NCBI GenBank assembly: GCA_035610365.1
Contig: CM069435.1
Coordinates: forward strand, 5,296,001 to 5,360,000
Reading direction: 5' to 3'
DNA length: 64,000 bases
From: Aquatica leii
Taxonomy: Eukaryota > Arthropoda > Insecta > Coleoptera > Lampyridae
Shown: in pieces, positions 11,117 through 24,200 of the stretch
Layout of the letters: every line of letters begins with the position of its first letter
Numbering within the stretch: the stretch's first letter is position 1
Position numbers and translations under genes: made by a program
Notes under the pieces: generated by a model
Databases searched by the model: none
What the model was told of the DNA's origin: nothing
Seen by the model: the letters and a program-made list of their open reading frames with translations, nothing else

Positions 11117-11656
11117 AATTTGAGATATCTACTGGCGTGCATTGGCCTACCACGGCCTTCTTTTTCAACGTTACAGGATCTGAGTTGATGTTTAAGATCC
11201 TTACTGGTATCGTGTTTTTTACTCGTACTAAAGTTCTGCCAACGAGTAGTCCCTTTTCAACTAAGCCGCCCTCCATTGGTTCAATCGCGCGTATGTAGCC
11301 TTCCCGGAGATTCCCGTCCAGGCGTGCCACACCACATTTTCAGCCCTTGCAGGCAGAGTCACGTCTTCACACAATAAGACTCGCACGACTGCCTTCTCTG
11401 ACGAATGAAAAGGAATTTCTTCATTGCCGATCTTCATGACATCGTTTTTCATATCCAAATGGAACCCATACTTCTTTATCACGTCCATTCCCAGAATAAC
11501 TTCTTTCGTGATGTCGGCTACCAGTACTTGATGGTCGAGTACTCCATTTACAAAACCAATGGTCACTTGTACTTGTCCGCGAGTAGGTATTTCTTCGCCC
11601 GTCGCCGTTCGAAGTCGTACTGTTACTGTTGATGTCTTCTCGTTTTCGATTAACAT
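11097..11656 (-). pseudogene. Gyp-A1 aspartic protease region
   Basis: Two frames (11656-11261, 11330-11097) with VLVADITKEVILGMDVIKKY and FHLDMKND, the flap and C-terminal half (ILGMD motif) of the retropepsin-like protease that precedes RT in this Gypsy group. The active-site Asp-Thr-Gly/Ala would be just upstream, where the frame is broken. The Gyp-A2 copy keeps it as DTEATK near 45405. Confidence 0.75.
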
Positions 11657-11803
11657 GTCAGGACGAATGATGGGAACTAGACGAGATTACTTTTTGTCTC
11701 TTTTGGTCACCTCGTTCCAAATTTTCGAGTGCTCTTCTTGACCTCTTCTTAGGTTTAGTACGATGCCGTCGTACATGGCCTATTTCACTGCAGTTCAAAA
11801 TTG

Positions 11804-12867
11804 TCACTCCTCTATCCATAAGTATTCGTTGATGCTTTCCAGTGTCTCCGCGGGTACTTCTGCAGCACAGCAGAGTCTATGACCGTCTCGTTGTGATGCT
11901 TGTTTTGCTGCTTCAAACTCCAAATCATGCACCAAAGCGTCATCCAATGTCTTCGGTCGAGCTAACCGGAAAGTCTGCTGCGTTTCGTTGTCTCGGAGGC
12001 CGTCTGCAAAGGTTTGAATAGCTAACTGCTCCAAGAAGGTATCTGGTGCTGTAGGATACGCTAGCCGTGTTAATCTGGCGATGTCAGCCTCAAACTCTTG
12101 AAGACTTATTTCGGCAGGTTTCTGAACCCGACTTTTAATTTGAGCTTGATACACTTGTTGAAGATGAGCATCTCCATATCTCATTTCTAATCGTGAAATT
12201 AAAAGTAGGTGGTCAGAAACAGTTTGCAAGATTCCAAGAGCTTCTCCACGTAGGGACACTATTAAAGACGTCGCTTTCTGCTTGTTGCTCCAACCATTAG
12301 CTGTAGCTGACGCTTCAAACAGCTTGGTGTAAGTTGACCATAGAACTTTACCATCAAAATTCGGAGGTACAACGTTAAACTTGTGAGTAGATTCTTCTCG
12401 ATGGTCCATTATTAAATCTTCGCTTGTGACGATTCCTTCACCGTGACAATTCATTTGGTTCATTCTTTCTTCAAGCAGTCTTATTCTGTCTTCTAATTTG
12501 TCCTCTATTGCTTCTATTTTCTCATTCACAGATTCGCAAATTTCTTCTTTCAAATTTAGCATATCTGCTTGGGTTTCCTCTTGAACAGTTTTAATTTGGT
12601 TTTCTATGCTCGTTCGTATCTCTTCTTTTAGATTTCTACAATTTTCCTCCATTTTCTATGAATGTTTGGACAATTTCTCTTCCATTTTTCTAGAATTTTC
12701 TTCCATTTTCTGCGAATTTTCGTGAAACTTTTCTTCCATTTTCTGCGAATTTTCAGAAAACTTTTCTTCCATTTTCTGTGAATTTTCTCCCATTTTTTAT
12801 TTATTGATTCGATAATTTCAAATATTTTTGAATCCATTTTCACTTTTTGCAAACGCGTTATCGGCAT
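11804..12867 (-). pseudogene. Gyp-A1 gag with N-terminal coiled coil
   Basis: The likely start is at 12867 (MPITRLQKV). After a frameshift the MEE frame continues to 11804. The first 100 residues contain a tandem repeat of units like KMEEKFSENSQ (12650-12800), followed by a long coiled coil rich in EEI and ENQ. The middle and C-terminus (PPNFDGKVLWSTY, FEADIARLTRLAYP, FADGLRDNETQ) are typical of retrotransposon gag. The protein forms the virus-like particle. A TAG (near 12660) and a frameshift break it. A zinc knuckle was not seen before the protease. Confidence 0.8.
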
Positions 12868-13201
12868 AAATCAATTACACGAATAAAATGTAAAATACAG
12901 TCACTCTTTAAAATGCAGTTTTGTATAACACAAGATTTTAATACCGATCGACTTGTTAATTTTAAACTACTAGTGTACAAGAACGAATATAATTAATATC
13001 GCGATCACGCACTTGTTAAAAGAAAAAAGTTTAATAAACGCTATATCGAATTACCAACTGTAATATCGTCCCACGTCTGATAAGAATGAAACAATTTTTA
13101 AAAAGAAACGAATTTAACTTACGAGTTACTATTTATTACGGGAGCGGTATTAAATTACTTATATTTATACTATAAATCGCGACCGCGCACCGTGACACCA
13201 A
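12868..13201 (-). other. Gyp-A1 5' leader with possible primer-binding site
   Basis: Non-coding. On the minus strand, TGGTGTCACGGTGCGCG follows the end of the right LTR (at about 13202) within two bases. This is where a tRNA primer-binding site starting TGG is expected. The tRNA was not identified. Confidence 0.4.
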
Positions 13202-13320
13202 TGTTACGTATTTTTTTAAAAACTACTTTATTTATACACGAACGAACTTAATATTTATTTACACGTAATTAAAATTAAATTTAAACGGAACTAATCAAAG
13301 CTAACCTAAAGATTTTTTTA
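13202..13320 (-). repeat. Truncated 5' LTR of Gyp-A1
   Basis: It starts TGTTACG at 13202, next to the putative primer-binding site, and shares motif order with 4146-4260. After about 13320 the similarity is lost and a hAT relic begins, so the outer part of the LTR is missing. Confidence 0.4.
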
Positions 13321-13339
13321 AAACCCGAGTCTACTTTGC

Positions 13340-14390
13340 CAAATATTAATAACAACAATAATACAGCTGAATCCCAATATTCTGAACCTGTACTTCAGAT
13401 CTTCTAGAAAACAATCCATCAACATGTTCAAGTTCCGCTGATAATGAGAAATCAACATCTTCAAAAATTTTCAGAACGGAAAATATGAGTCAACTTTCGA
13501 AAGATGCTGCACTATGGCCAAAGAAATTACGTCTTAATAATATTCAAGGTTTAGTAGAACGTGACCTTGCTCATTATCAAAACAAAAGAGGATATTTATC
13601 CGAGAGATAGTTCCAGTGGCGGCTTAAAAGCTAGGCGGAGTAGGCGGCCGCATAGGGCCCCGAGCCCGCGTGGGGGCCCCAAAGAGACCAAAATCACAGA
13701 CATTTTATTTGATTGTTAATATTATTATTATAAAGCGTTCCAAAAATGGTTTTCTGGTTTGGTACCTAGGGGCCCCAAAGTGACTCTGCCGCCTAGGGTC
13801 CCGACGATTCTTAATCCGTCACTGGATAGTTCCGAGTCGGGGCCTAAGTTTTCCAATAGTTACTTTAGAATTTTACTGAACAAAGAAAATATTAAGTGTT
13901 TTTGGTTGTTTTATTCCGAAACAAAAAATTCACTTTACTGCTTCTGTTGCAAAATTTGATGAAAATAAAAGCGATTTGAAATCTGTTCGTCTTAGTGATG
14001 AATCTGGTTACAATGACTTTATAACCGTGTTAATAAAAATGAAATAATTGAAATTTAAAATGTAATAAACAGAGAAACGAAATACTGGCAAGCTGAAAAA
14101 AATTTTCTGCGTGATTCAGTTTTTAGGTCAGCAAAATTTAGTTTTTCGTGGAAGCAGTAATAAGTTGATTAAGAAAAACAATGGTAACTTTTTAAAATCC
14201 ATAGAAATGATTTCCAAATTCGACCCGATTATGTTAGAACATAGAAAACACTTTTTAAAATTATTTTTCAATAGTGGATAATAATACCTAAGTTAGCCCG
14301 TATCTGTACTCACATATGAACGTAATACAAATTTGGGGCGTTATTTTAAAATTTGCACGAGGGCGCCAAAAGTGCTAGGCGCAGACCTGA
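13340..14390 (+). pseudogene. hAT transposase relic, ZMYM/TTF-finger type
   Basis: Broken frames match insect proteins named zinc finger MYM-type 1/5-like. The pieces are LWPKKLRLNN and LVERD (13510-13570), NSYFRILLNKENIKCFWLFYSE and CFCCKIFDE (13855-13970, the TTF finger), SGYNDF, and IQFLGQQNLVFRGSSNKL with NNGNFLKSIEMISKFDP (14120-14230). A 211-base MITE interrupts it at 13614. The region 14330-14390 (GGGCGTTATTTT, GAGGGCGCC) resembles hAT ends. The N-terminal region of the transposase is visible; the DDE core is absent. Confidence 0.75.
13614..13824. mobile_element. hAT MITE with 8-bp target-site duplication
   Basis: The ends are imperfect inverted repeats: CAGTGGCGGCTTAAAAG at the left and CTTAATCCGTCACTG at the right. 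It is flanked by GATAGTTC at 13606-13613 and 13825-13832, an 8-bp duplication as expected for hAT. The inside is GC-rich (GGGCCCCGAGCCCGCG) with no frame. It sits in the hAT relic, splitting the peptide between LSER and the TTF finger. Confidence 0.88.
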
Positions 14391-14869
14391 TTGTGATATA
14401 TCTGAATAAATTAAATAAATGCAAATTTGCAGATTTTATTATATTCAAACTGACTGCCTAATTCCGTCTCTGACCTGCCCGTACACACCTGTGGAAATCA
14501 TTGTATGGTCAGTGTCAGAGGTCAGTGTCGCGACCTAATCTAAATGTATCTACGGACCTTGATTTACCTTTTCGCCAGTTTGATTTAACGGTTAAATTCT
14601 GTGGAGAAAATTTTTAATTTGTTGTAAATTAAGGCAAAGAAGTCAAAAACAATTATATGAAACAATTTATAAATACAGTTCGAGATTACGTTCAAACAAA
14701 AGCAGAAGATTAGGCCAATTTACTCTACAGGCATTTAGAAGTAAGTCTTTTTTAGCGCTTCTAATTCAGTAAACTAATAAACAAAACGTCTTTTAGCTAA
14801 TAAGCAACAACACAGATTTAAGTATTTTTGATCCACACACAAATGTTGAATTCTTTGTCTGTCTGTCTG
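14391..14869. other. Non-coding stretch left of the palindrome
   Basis: AT-rich DNA with stop codons in all frames and a TCTG tetranucleotide run (about 14858-14870). Nothing recognisable. Confidence 0.5.
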
Positions 14870-15136
14870 TAGTGGTAGAAATTGCAGATATGTATGTATT
14901 AAAGCCGTTTTAGCGGCTGGGTTTTTGCAAGCCGTTTTAAGAACGTCGATACAGCACCACTCGAGAGGTGATCCAGATTCTATCGTAGATAGTAACTCAT
15001 GTAGACAGACATGAGCTACTATCTACGATAGAATCTGGATCACTTCTCGAGTGGTGCTGTATCGACGTTCTTAAAACGGCTTGTAAAAACCCAGCAGCTA
15101 AAACGGCTTTAATACATACATATCAATTTCTACTAC
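14870..15136. repeat. Near-perfect 267-bp palindrome (foldback MITE)
   Basis: Two arms of about 130 bases are inverted copies around a centre near 15005 (TGTAGACAGACA). The outer ends read AGTGGTAGAAATT and AATTTCTACTACT. Inner landmarks are AAGCCGTTTTAGCGGCTGGG at the left and its near-complement at the right, and CACTCGAGAGGTGATCC against GGATCACTTCTCGAGTG. There is no coding capacity. It lies about 120 bases before the CIP2A exon. Confidence 0.92.
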
Positions 15137-15254
15137 TACTTTCGAAAATATTAGAAGACAGGTTGAATACAGAAAAAAAGTTGCGATTGTTAACTCTAAT
15201 GCGAGTAGGTAGTTTCGACTAATGTTGTAATTAATAATAACATCTGTTTTATAG
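15137..15254. other. Intron end upstream of the first visible CIP2A exon
   Basis: AT-rich, ending in CTGTTTTATAG, a good acceptor. Nothing else seen. Confidence 0.5.
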
Positions 15255-18200
15255 GACTTAACAGGGGGCATTAAAATTTCGTGGGTAACACCAAATTTAC
15301 CACATTTGATGTCGATATTAACAAAATGGGTCGAATGTGGAGAAGAAGAGATTGTTCCTTTATCGCTTGCTATTTTAGGCAACTTGTGTTATAAAAATCG
15401 GCCTGCTATTAGAACTTTATCAAAATGTATCGACATCAAGAAGTTTCTACGTGTTTGTATGGGATTAAAATTAAATAAATTTAATTGACTATTTTCAATT
15501 TGTTTCTCTGCTTCGACTAATTTGTTCTTGTCATCAAATTTCATGCTTTAGTTATTCTGACTACTGGTTTACTTTAATTGATTTCTTGTCTCATTTTTGT
15601 GAATTGTTAAGACCCTCTCTAATACTTTTTGATTTCTTGTAATTAAAATAAGTGTTAGTCTGTATGTTTAGTTCTCTAAGTTTAATTAAGTTCATTTACT
15701 GAAGGTCCAAGCATCAAAATAGTTTCTCTAATCTTATACTAGCGGCTCCTCTCCTAGGCGGACGTGAGAGCTCTCTTGTGTCCCCAAACAAATTTTTTCC
15801 GACCGTTATCTTGTTATTTAGTCAGCCTTTATCCGTCTCAGTTGGTTACGTCAATCTTTAGAGTGACTCTTCAGTAAACGATTTAAATGTGATGGAATTA
15901 TTGTCTGTGATAAAGTAAAATATATATATTCTGTGTTACTACTTCTGTCGTGTTATTTGTTCTTTTTCAGCTACGGGTAGACGATATCTCCCTAATTTAA
16001 TCGTTCATCGTTTTGGCGCCTTTTTTTAGATTTAAGTTATAATTTAGCATCACAAAGCCTACGATTCCCTCTCCGGGAAAACTGTGCTAGCTTGTGCTTC
16101 TTTTTTTGTTACAAGGAAACCACGTAACAATTTTAGCTGCCCAACTCAAGAAGACGAATTTGCTTGTAACAAATTTTGGCACCCAACTGTCTGGGCTCGA
16201 TTTTGTGTTTGCGATTATAATTCCTTCTAGTTGAATTGTTTCTTTTACGTTTTCTTTGTCTTTAGTGGGTTCGACTTACTCAAACTTTTACTTTGCTTCA
16301 TTAAGTGTTGTTGCGGGACTTGACGTCGGAGTTGCTTCGCTGACTTTTACTTCTTTGATTTTAGTGCTTCGGTTTGACTTTATATTAGTAGTTTACTTGC
16401 TTTTCTTTTAATTGGACTTCTGCTTTGATTTTTGGATTAATTCAAGTACGTCGGTTAACCCTTTCTGCTTATTAGATTAGTTATTAGTGATAATACTTGT
16501 ACTTACTGTTATTTTGATTGGGAAGGAGGAAGCAGGAGGTTCAATATGAATTAATCTCTCGTGGGTTTGATGCTACAGTGGTCGTTTCTACAGTAAGGGG
16601 CGCCGTGCGTAGTGCTTTACAGTTGGAAAAGGAAGCATATTTTCGTATGGATACTGTTACTTTAGTTTTTGCGGATGATAAGGTAGCTGTCGAACAAGCT
16701 ATTGGGGAACTACAAACGTTACTTAGCGAATCTGTTGGTAAATTTTCTTCTTCTACTTTCAAACGACGTAGTACCTTATGGGTACACATTCACGGTCGTT
16801 GTTTTAATACGTCGCCTGATGGTGAAGATGAAGCAAAGTGTCATCGTCAATTTACGCTACAAACAGTTCACAGCTAAAGGGAAGAAAGCAACCAAAACGA
16901 CTATGGTTTCTTTTGCTAATTTACCTTCGTCTAGTCCTAAACAGGTTTCGGTAGAGTCACTACTTCCGCATGGAGAACCAGCTCTTCTTACTTCTTCGGA
17001 TTCTGAGATTAAAATGGATGTAGGTATTGGTTTAGACTGCTTCTGCTCTTCCGAAAGGTCTTTTTCAGTTCACTCGCATGCCATTTAGATTACATAATGC
17101 GGCTGCTACATTTCAGTTATTGATTGATCAAGTGCTGGGTGTGGATTTGAAGCCTTATTGTTTTGCTTACTTAGACGATATTATAATAGCAACACGTACT
17201 TTTGATAAACATATCAGCGTACTAGGAAAAGTGTTACGTGAACGTTTAATCCCTGCTGGACTTACCTTACGTCGGGAGAAATGAAATGTTTGTTTGCCTG
17301 AACTAAAATACCTCAGGTACGTAGTCAACAAGAATGGCCTGTTGGTAGACCCGGATAAGGTAACAGCGATACTTAATATCCCTACTCCTTCAAACGTCAC
17401 TGATGTCAGACAATTGATTAGTACGATTAGCCGGTACCGTCGCTTTGTTTCTAATTTTTCTTCTCGTACGTCTTCACTTTCGGCTCTTACTCGTAAAAAT
17501 GTTCCTTTTAGTTGGACAGCGGAATGTCAGACCGTTTTTGATTATCTTAAAAACAGCTTAGTTGCGGTTCCTATTCTGTCGTGTCTTGATTTTTCACTTT
17601 CTTTTGTTGTACAGATTGATGCTTCGGACATTGGTTTGTGTTAAGTGAAACGACTGTGGATGCTAAAAAAGTTGTTATCTTAATCGTTCGCTTACTAAGG
17701 CGGAGCGACATTATTCGACTACTGAGAAAGAATGTCTGGCTGTGTTATGGGTCATAGAGAAGTTCCGTCCTTATGTAAAAGGATCCCATTTCACGGTGAA
17801 ACTGATCATCATTCGTTGTTGTAGAAAAACCGTTTGCAGAGTGCTTCAGGACAATTAGCTCGTTGGTCTATTAGACTACAACAATACGACTTTTCAATAA
17901 TCTATCGAAAAGGAAAGGATCATGTCGTTTCTGATGTGCTATCTCGCTCAATTCCTGTATTCCAAGCTGTTTATCTGTCTGCAATTTCTTCTGTCTTTAT
18001 GCTTAAGTTGCCGACTACTGATTTTTGGTATAATAATCTTCTTAAACGTGCCTTGGATGCATCTCATCTCCTTTCTCTTCTAATTCTTTGGATGACTGGA
18101 AAATAGTGGTTCCTACAGAACAACGTACAGAAATGATTGGTAACCATCACGATTCTCTTGTCGCTAGACACTGTGTGTGGCGCTTCGAAAACTTCGGCAA

Positions 18201-21200
18201 GGATTTTGCAAAGTTGTTATTGACCCTGCTTACGTGCAGTTGTCGCTCACTATATTTGGCGTTGTCGTGTGTGTGCTGCGCACAAGGTGGAACAAGTTAA
18301 TCGTGCTGGTATATTTGCTTCTCGTGCTAAGCCATCACACCTATGGCAAGTTCTTTGTTGTGACATTGTGGGTCCTCTGCCTCGATCTTTAAAAGGCCAA
18401 GTTATGTATTGGTGATCGCTGACTATTTTACTAAGTTTCTTTTGTTCTTTCCGTTACGCTCAGCTCTAGCTACCTCTATTTGTAAAATCATCGAAAACAC
18501 ATCTTTCTTATTTTTGATGCTCCTCAGTATATTATTACGGACAATGGTGTCCAGTTTTGTAGTAAAGAATTTGGTAAACTTTGCGCCACTTATGGGACAA
18601 CAATACTCTTTACGGTTAAATATCATCCTAGGCCTAATCCCGCTGAACGAATTAATCGTGTCTTAAAAACCATGATTTCTTCTGTCAAAGAGAACCATTA
18701 GAATTGGGATGTAAATCTCTCAAAAATTGGCTGCATTATTTGTACTGCGAAACACGAGGTCATTGACTGTACCCCTTTCTTTGCACTGTTCGGACGTGAA
18801 CACGTTCTTTCAGGAAATTTCTTCGGTCCATATTCTTCTGATGTTCTTATTTCGTAATCTAAGGTTACTCGTTCAGTGTCTCACTATGAAGCTATTTGTA
18901 CGCATATTTTGAAACAACTTTCTAAAGCATACATTAAAACGCAAAATAGATATAATCTTCGTCGTCAATATGTGCGATATAAAATTGGGGATTCGGTATG
19001 GCTTCGTAACTATACGCTTTCTGACGCCACTAGGCATTTTAGTGCCAAGTCAGCACCTAAATTCCTGGGACCCTTTATTATTAAAACGGTTAAATCTTCT
19101 TGGACTTGGACCGTTACTGAACAATCGGTGGGTATCTGGCATGCTAAGGATCTTAAAACATGTCAAGGTTTTTCGAACTCTGATTAGAATGAGACTCCAC
19201 ACCAGGTAAACCGTCGGTCGGTCAACGTGTTGTTATTATATCCTCGTCGGCATAAACAACGTAAACTACGTTCTAGATCATTTATGGCTTCTTTGGACGA
19301 ATAACTACTTTTGAGTTAGGTTCCTTTCTTCGCTTCTTTTAGTTTCTACAACTAACGTTAGGCAAATGTAATGTCTGTCGGTGTTAGTGTTTATTAGGGT
19401 TAAGTGAATTCATAGTGAGAACTAGGTTTTGTGGTCACTCTAGTCTTTGGCCTGATGTTTGGTGACTGACCGCATTGCTGGTTAATTTCTTTAGTCAGAG
19501 TGATATGCCTTTTGTCGACTGTAACCAGATTCCTTATTAGTGATATTCCTTCGTTGGTTTTAGTTTGGTCTTTGTGAGACCTCTCATAATTTTGGTTTAT
19601 TTAATAGGTTAGGAACTTTTAATTAGTTCGTCTAAGAAGAGCAGCCCGTCGTCAGTTATTATTATTTTGGGATTAGTTCTATTTTTGGGAAGAATATCAT
19701 ACCGTCTTTCGACGACTATACAGCACTATATCTCTATCCAAGTTTAGTGTGAGTGTGTTCTCTCCACTATGCATTGACGTCTCGGTTTTTTTGGTTTTCT
19801 TATTTTTTACTGCATTTGGGCAGTTGGTTGGGCAGTAGGGTAGGTCATTCGGGGTCGACTATATAGGGAGAAATACTCGAGCCATACTCTCTTTTCTCGT
19901 TCTGTCTTCTGTCTTTCTTTCTCTTCTTTCGATCTGTCACCATGAGTCGGGGGGCGCTTGTTGTGGGTACCTGACGGCTATGCGTTCGAGAAGGTTGGTT
20001 GTCTCTGACCCGGTAGCCTCAAGCTCTAGACCAGGTAAAATACCTTTCGGGGGCCGTATGGCGGACTTGATGGTGTTTGGCAGGAATGACCATTAACCGG
20101 CGCATAAGATGTTGTAGTTGTACAGCAGGCACCGTTTCTGGCTGCAGTCAAGCAATTGTGGACTGTAGTCCTTTTTAATCTGGATTTTAGGGCAAAATTA
20201 TGGGATGGTTCATTTCTTTTTTCTTTTATTTACTTTCAGGGTGGGGGGATTTTTTGGATCTTGTCCTTTATGGTCGAAGATCAGATTTCTTCCTGGGTGG
20301 GAGAAAGACTATTGCGGGCAAGCGAGTACTGGTTGCGCTTGTGTGGACTAACGTTGAGGGGCCCAACGATGCGCTTGTTGGAAGGCTTGATGTGTGTTAA
20401 GACTTCGACGCCACACAATCGCCCGGGTTGTATGACGTCGAAGTTGTCTTTGACAGTGGTCTAAACTTTTCTTTCTTGTACTTCTTCTTTATCTATTGGT
20501 TTGCTTAGTATTGTCCGTCAATGAGGTCTATGGAACTGCATTGTTCTCTTGCTTTATAGCGTAACGACTGATGTCGACTTTCAACGAGTACCTGTTCTGA
20601 TACTTCTCTTCTTTTGGTTGGAGTTTTTGGTGTTTTGGAGTATCATTCCGTTTTATGGGAAAATCTCTTTCCTTTACGTTTCTTCTTGGGTTGGGTGTTA
20701 TTGTATTTGGGTTAGTTTTGGATTTTAGGGTTCTGTCCTTGGCGTATACCTAAATTTCTAGTAGTGTTCACTTCCCAGGTTATTATGTTGGTGGGGGGAG
20801 ATTTGTTATGTTAAAAAGTTGGTAGATCAATTTTCAAGTATAAAATTTGCCCCTCGACACCCCACTCTTTCGTCGGCGATGTCAAATTTTATAACAGCGT
20901 ATTTTATTCACTTCCTGTAAGATCTGATGCAAAACAGACAAACTCCGTATTTTTACGCTCAACGAGGCTTTCGCCATTAGGTTATTTCACGTGAATATGC
21001 GAATGATTTTTGTGGCTATTTAGTGGAAGGTGAGTAGGGCGGATTTTCATACTCACTACACGTCACCGTTATCAGTGAAGATAACCAACAGGTGGCATAT
21101 TTGGTTAAATTTCCATGACGTCACGTTATTAAAACTTAACTATTCACACCGTCAAAGGGTTGGAAACCTTCAGGATTGTACTAGGAGCTGCTACCATAAA

Positions 21201-24200
21201 TTATTATGTTAAGTCAAAGGGAATCACTGTGCATTCGCTATCTCAAATGATTGGATGCTTTGAAAAGGAAATTTATTTGTGTTAACGCTATATGTCCGTT
21301 TTGTGTTAGATTTACAATTACGTTTTAGGTAACACAAGTACGGAATTAGCTAATCCCCTACTGGATAAAACCTATCTGTGAGTATTACAAATTCAAATTT
21401 TACGAATTTGTATTTCGGTGGTAATGTCGATGTTGACCGTACGTGCATGTTAGATTAACACAATTAATAATAAGATCATTTTGTGCTTTACAAAGTTGTA
21501 TGCAATGCGCGTTGAGTCTCGGAGGCTTAATTTGTTTTTGTTATATACTTTTGCAATTTTAAATTTGCGAATATAGGGTCATTCCTTCTTGGTATGTAAA
21601 AGTTTAGACCGACAAGGTCAGTTTATTGTACGGCGTGTTGCGCAGTATAGGGCGCAACTTATATTTGATTCGACTCATGTATTAACGTTTGGAAAATTTG
21701 TACTTGTGTACCTTCTTCGTCTTCTTTGGAATTATTGTCTGTGTATTATGTCGTGTTATTTGTTCTTTTTCAGGTACGGGTAGAGTTAGATGATATCTCC
21801 CTAATTTAATCTTTCATCGTCTTGGCGTCTTTTTTTAGATTTAAGTTATAATTTAGCATCACAAAGCCTACGATTCCCTCTCCGGGAAAACTGTGCTAGC
21901 TTGTGCTTCTTTTTTTGTTACAAGGAAACCACGTAACAAATTTGGCTGCCCAACTCAAGGAGACTGATTTGCTTGTAACAGTCTTTCACTCAGATCGCCA
22001 CAATATTCGTTTTCATATTCACATAGAGGTATGTGCAATACTTAACAATGAAAGCCTTGTTGGGTGTACACAACGCTAGAGGATGTATTCGTTCTTCAGA
22101 CTTTACCGGAAGAATAAAATCGTGTTTAAAATTTGACATTATTGTTCCTATACTCCAACAACGAAAAGTGGGCGTACCGAGAATAAATTTTATACTAAAG
22201 CATTTAATTTGAACATAACATGCCTTATAAATGTCTTTCAGATGTTTAGAATATCTTTTTTGTTCTTTAAGCTATTTTTTTGTGTTGATAAAGGTTCTTG
22301 ATCTTCATTTGTACGTTAGTAACCTTTCTAATCATCAGCAAGCTTGATTTCTATGCTTGAATAATCTCTATTGTTATTTATCATCAAACGAAAACTTCAC
22401 ACACTGTCTCACATTATTTGGACCTAGGGCAGAACCTTCAGCCCGACGCGGCAGTTGGGTCTTGTGGTGTCTCAGTTTTTTTTCCAGTCATGGTTGTACA
22501 TTTATCGAACAGTTTCTTATAATTAGCATTGATTTATGTGTCTTATCTGATCAATGCACTGTTTTGTAAGTGTTTATTAATTTTAGGGATTTAAAACCGA
22601 CATTCACGTCTGTAAGTTATTTATAATATTAGATTGCTTCCATGACGATGCCTCAGAAGACGTGTTTCTAGAACTAATCGAGCTCACGTTTGAATCGTCG
22701 ATTGTGGTTTTCAAAACGCGAGATTCGATGCTACTGCGACACGTCATTGAAGTCTTTACAGACGTATGGGATCAGAGCAACCACGTCCAAGTGTTTCAAA
22801 ATTTTAAAAATTATAACAACAAAATCGACCTTATGGTTTCGGTGAGTATTCATAATTTGGTAGGTTTTTTTATGTGATTCCATATACGTAACAGGAACTT
22901 GAAAGTATTTTACACGACGGAGGTGTAGATATGCGGTCGGACAATAATAACGAATTCGCGAATCTTGGAATTAAGTTTCTGAATTTTGTTCTTAAACTGA
23001 GACAACCGAATTTGCCAGCATTAGATTCTAGATTAGTTAATATTGCATTAAACTGGATACAAGTTGATTCTGTCTGTTCGGAAGCGTTAACCTTATTACG
23101 CGCGGTAGATGTGAATTGCTCTTCGGTATTAGAGCCGTTTTTAAATCATCTACCGATATTTTTGCGCAGCATCACGAATGGAGACGATGAAATACCGACC
23201 TGTATAGAAAACAATAAAAAAATTAACTCGCTAATTGAAATTTTAAGAGTGCTGGTACAATCAGAAAATATTAGAAAACGCGTTTTGGCAATGGTAAAAG
23301 AGGAGTTGTTTACGAAAATTTTTACGCCTCTAATCGGGACTTCGTCTACCAGTGGAATGAACAACCTCAACATGTGTTCTACCGGAGCAACTTTGTTATA
23401 CGTTAATTGCCTTGCTCTTATAGATGATTTGTCGAATTATGATGACTGCTGGATTCGTTTCTTTACACATCTGATGCTGTATAAGTAAGTATTTTAAAAA
23501 CTGTTGTCAGAGCTAAATTATTGATTTTTTAGACAAATTCATATGGTTTTGGCTCAAGCATTATACAACGGATCAAAGGAAACTAAAGCTTTAACGCTGA
23601 CCATGTCATCGGGATTTTATTTTCCCATAGCCGAAGTATCGACGGCAATGTGCGAATTACAAGCTCTTACGCAAATAGATTCGCCCGTTCAAGAAAGCAA
23701 CAATCGTCGCAAGGACGATAATTTATACCCAATGATGTCGGTAACGCAAACGGAAAAGCCCGATAAAGTGTTAAGTCTATTGGAGGGCGTTTCTACGTCG
23801 GATATAATGGAGTATTACGAGTGTATATTGGCAAGGATGAGCCATGCTGAGCAAGCAGAGCGCGCAAGTCTAGAAGCTGTTTTGTCACGATGCACATCCT
23901 TACAACACACAACGGCGCAACTCGAAGCAGAACTGTCACGCCTACATCAAAAACTATTACAAACAGAACAGCGTTACGCAGACGCTTTGAAAACAAAAGA
24001 AGCCGTTCTTTTAAAGAACAAACTAAACGAGTGGATGGACTTGGAAAAAAGCAAATACAGCAGTGATTTATCGCTTAAAGAAAAAACTATAAATGAAAAA
24101 ACACAACTGTTGGAAGAATATGCGAAACAGTTAACAAGACTACACGAAGAAAAACGTATTTTAGATGATACGAGCAATCAACTTAAGCTCGTAGTAGCTA

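Larger units (their letters stand above)
4146..13320 (-). mobile_element. Gyp-A1: degenerate Ty3/Gypsy element with macrodomain extension
   Basis: On the minus strand the order is gag, protease, RT, RNase H, integrase, macrodomain and CCCH finger: a Ty3/Gypsy layout with an added 3' module. Many frameshifts and stops make it inactive. The RT is split between 10618 and 7411 by foreign DNA (an RTE LINE, an unidentified piece and an inverted integrase fragment). Candidate LTR ends share TGT..A.GTTTT, TTAAAAACTA and a CGGAACTAAT-like block at 4146-4260 and 13202-13320. They are diverged, and the right LTR looks truncated. The protein is closest to the K02A2.6-like Gypsy group. A second copy, Gyp-A2, is at 44455-54797 on +. 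Confidence 0.85.
15890..21938 (+). mobile_element. Gyp-B1: Ty3/Gypsy element inside the CIP2A intron
   Basis: A 5' LTR piece (to 16129), leader, gag (16518-17075), RT/RNase H (17055-18100), integrase (18088-19187), a 1.6-kb 3' UTR and a 3' LTR (20804-21938) preceded by a purine tract GGTGGGGGGAG. The sense strand is the same as the host gene. Protease and the first part of RT are missing, and several frameshifts and stops are present, so it cannot move by itself. The integrase tail (YNLRR.., LSDA..HFS.K.APKF, HAKDLK) places it in the same lineage as Gyp-D. It appears truncated at its 5' end, because the 5' LTR matches only the last 240 bases of the 3' LTR. Confidence 0.82.

Noticed and set aside
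20156..20464. 102-codon frame in the Gyp-B1 3' UTR
   Set aside because: No resemblance to env or other proteins; the position fits a UTR.
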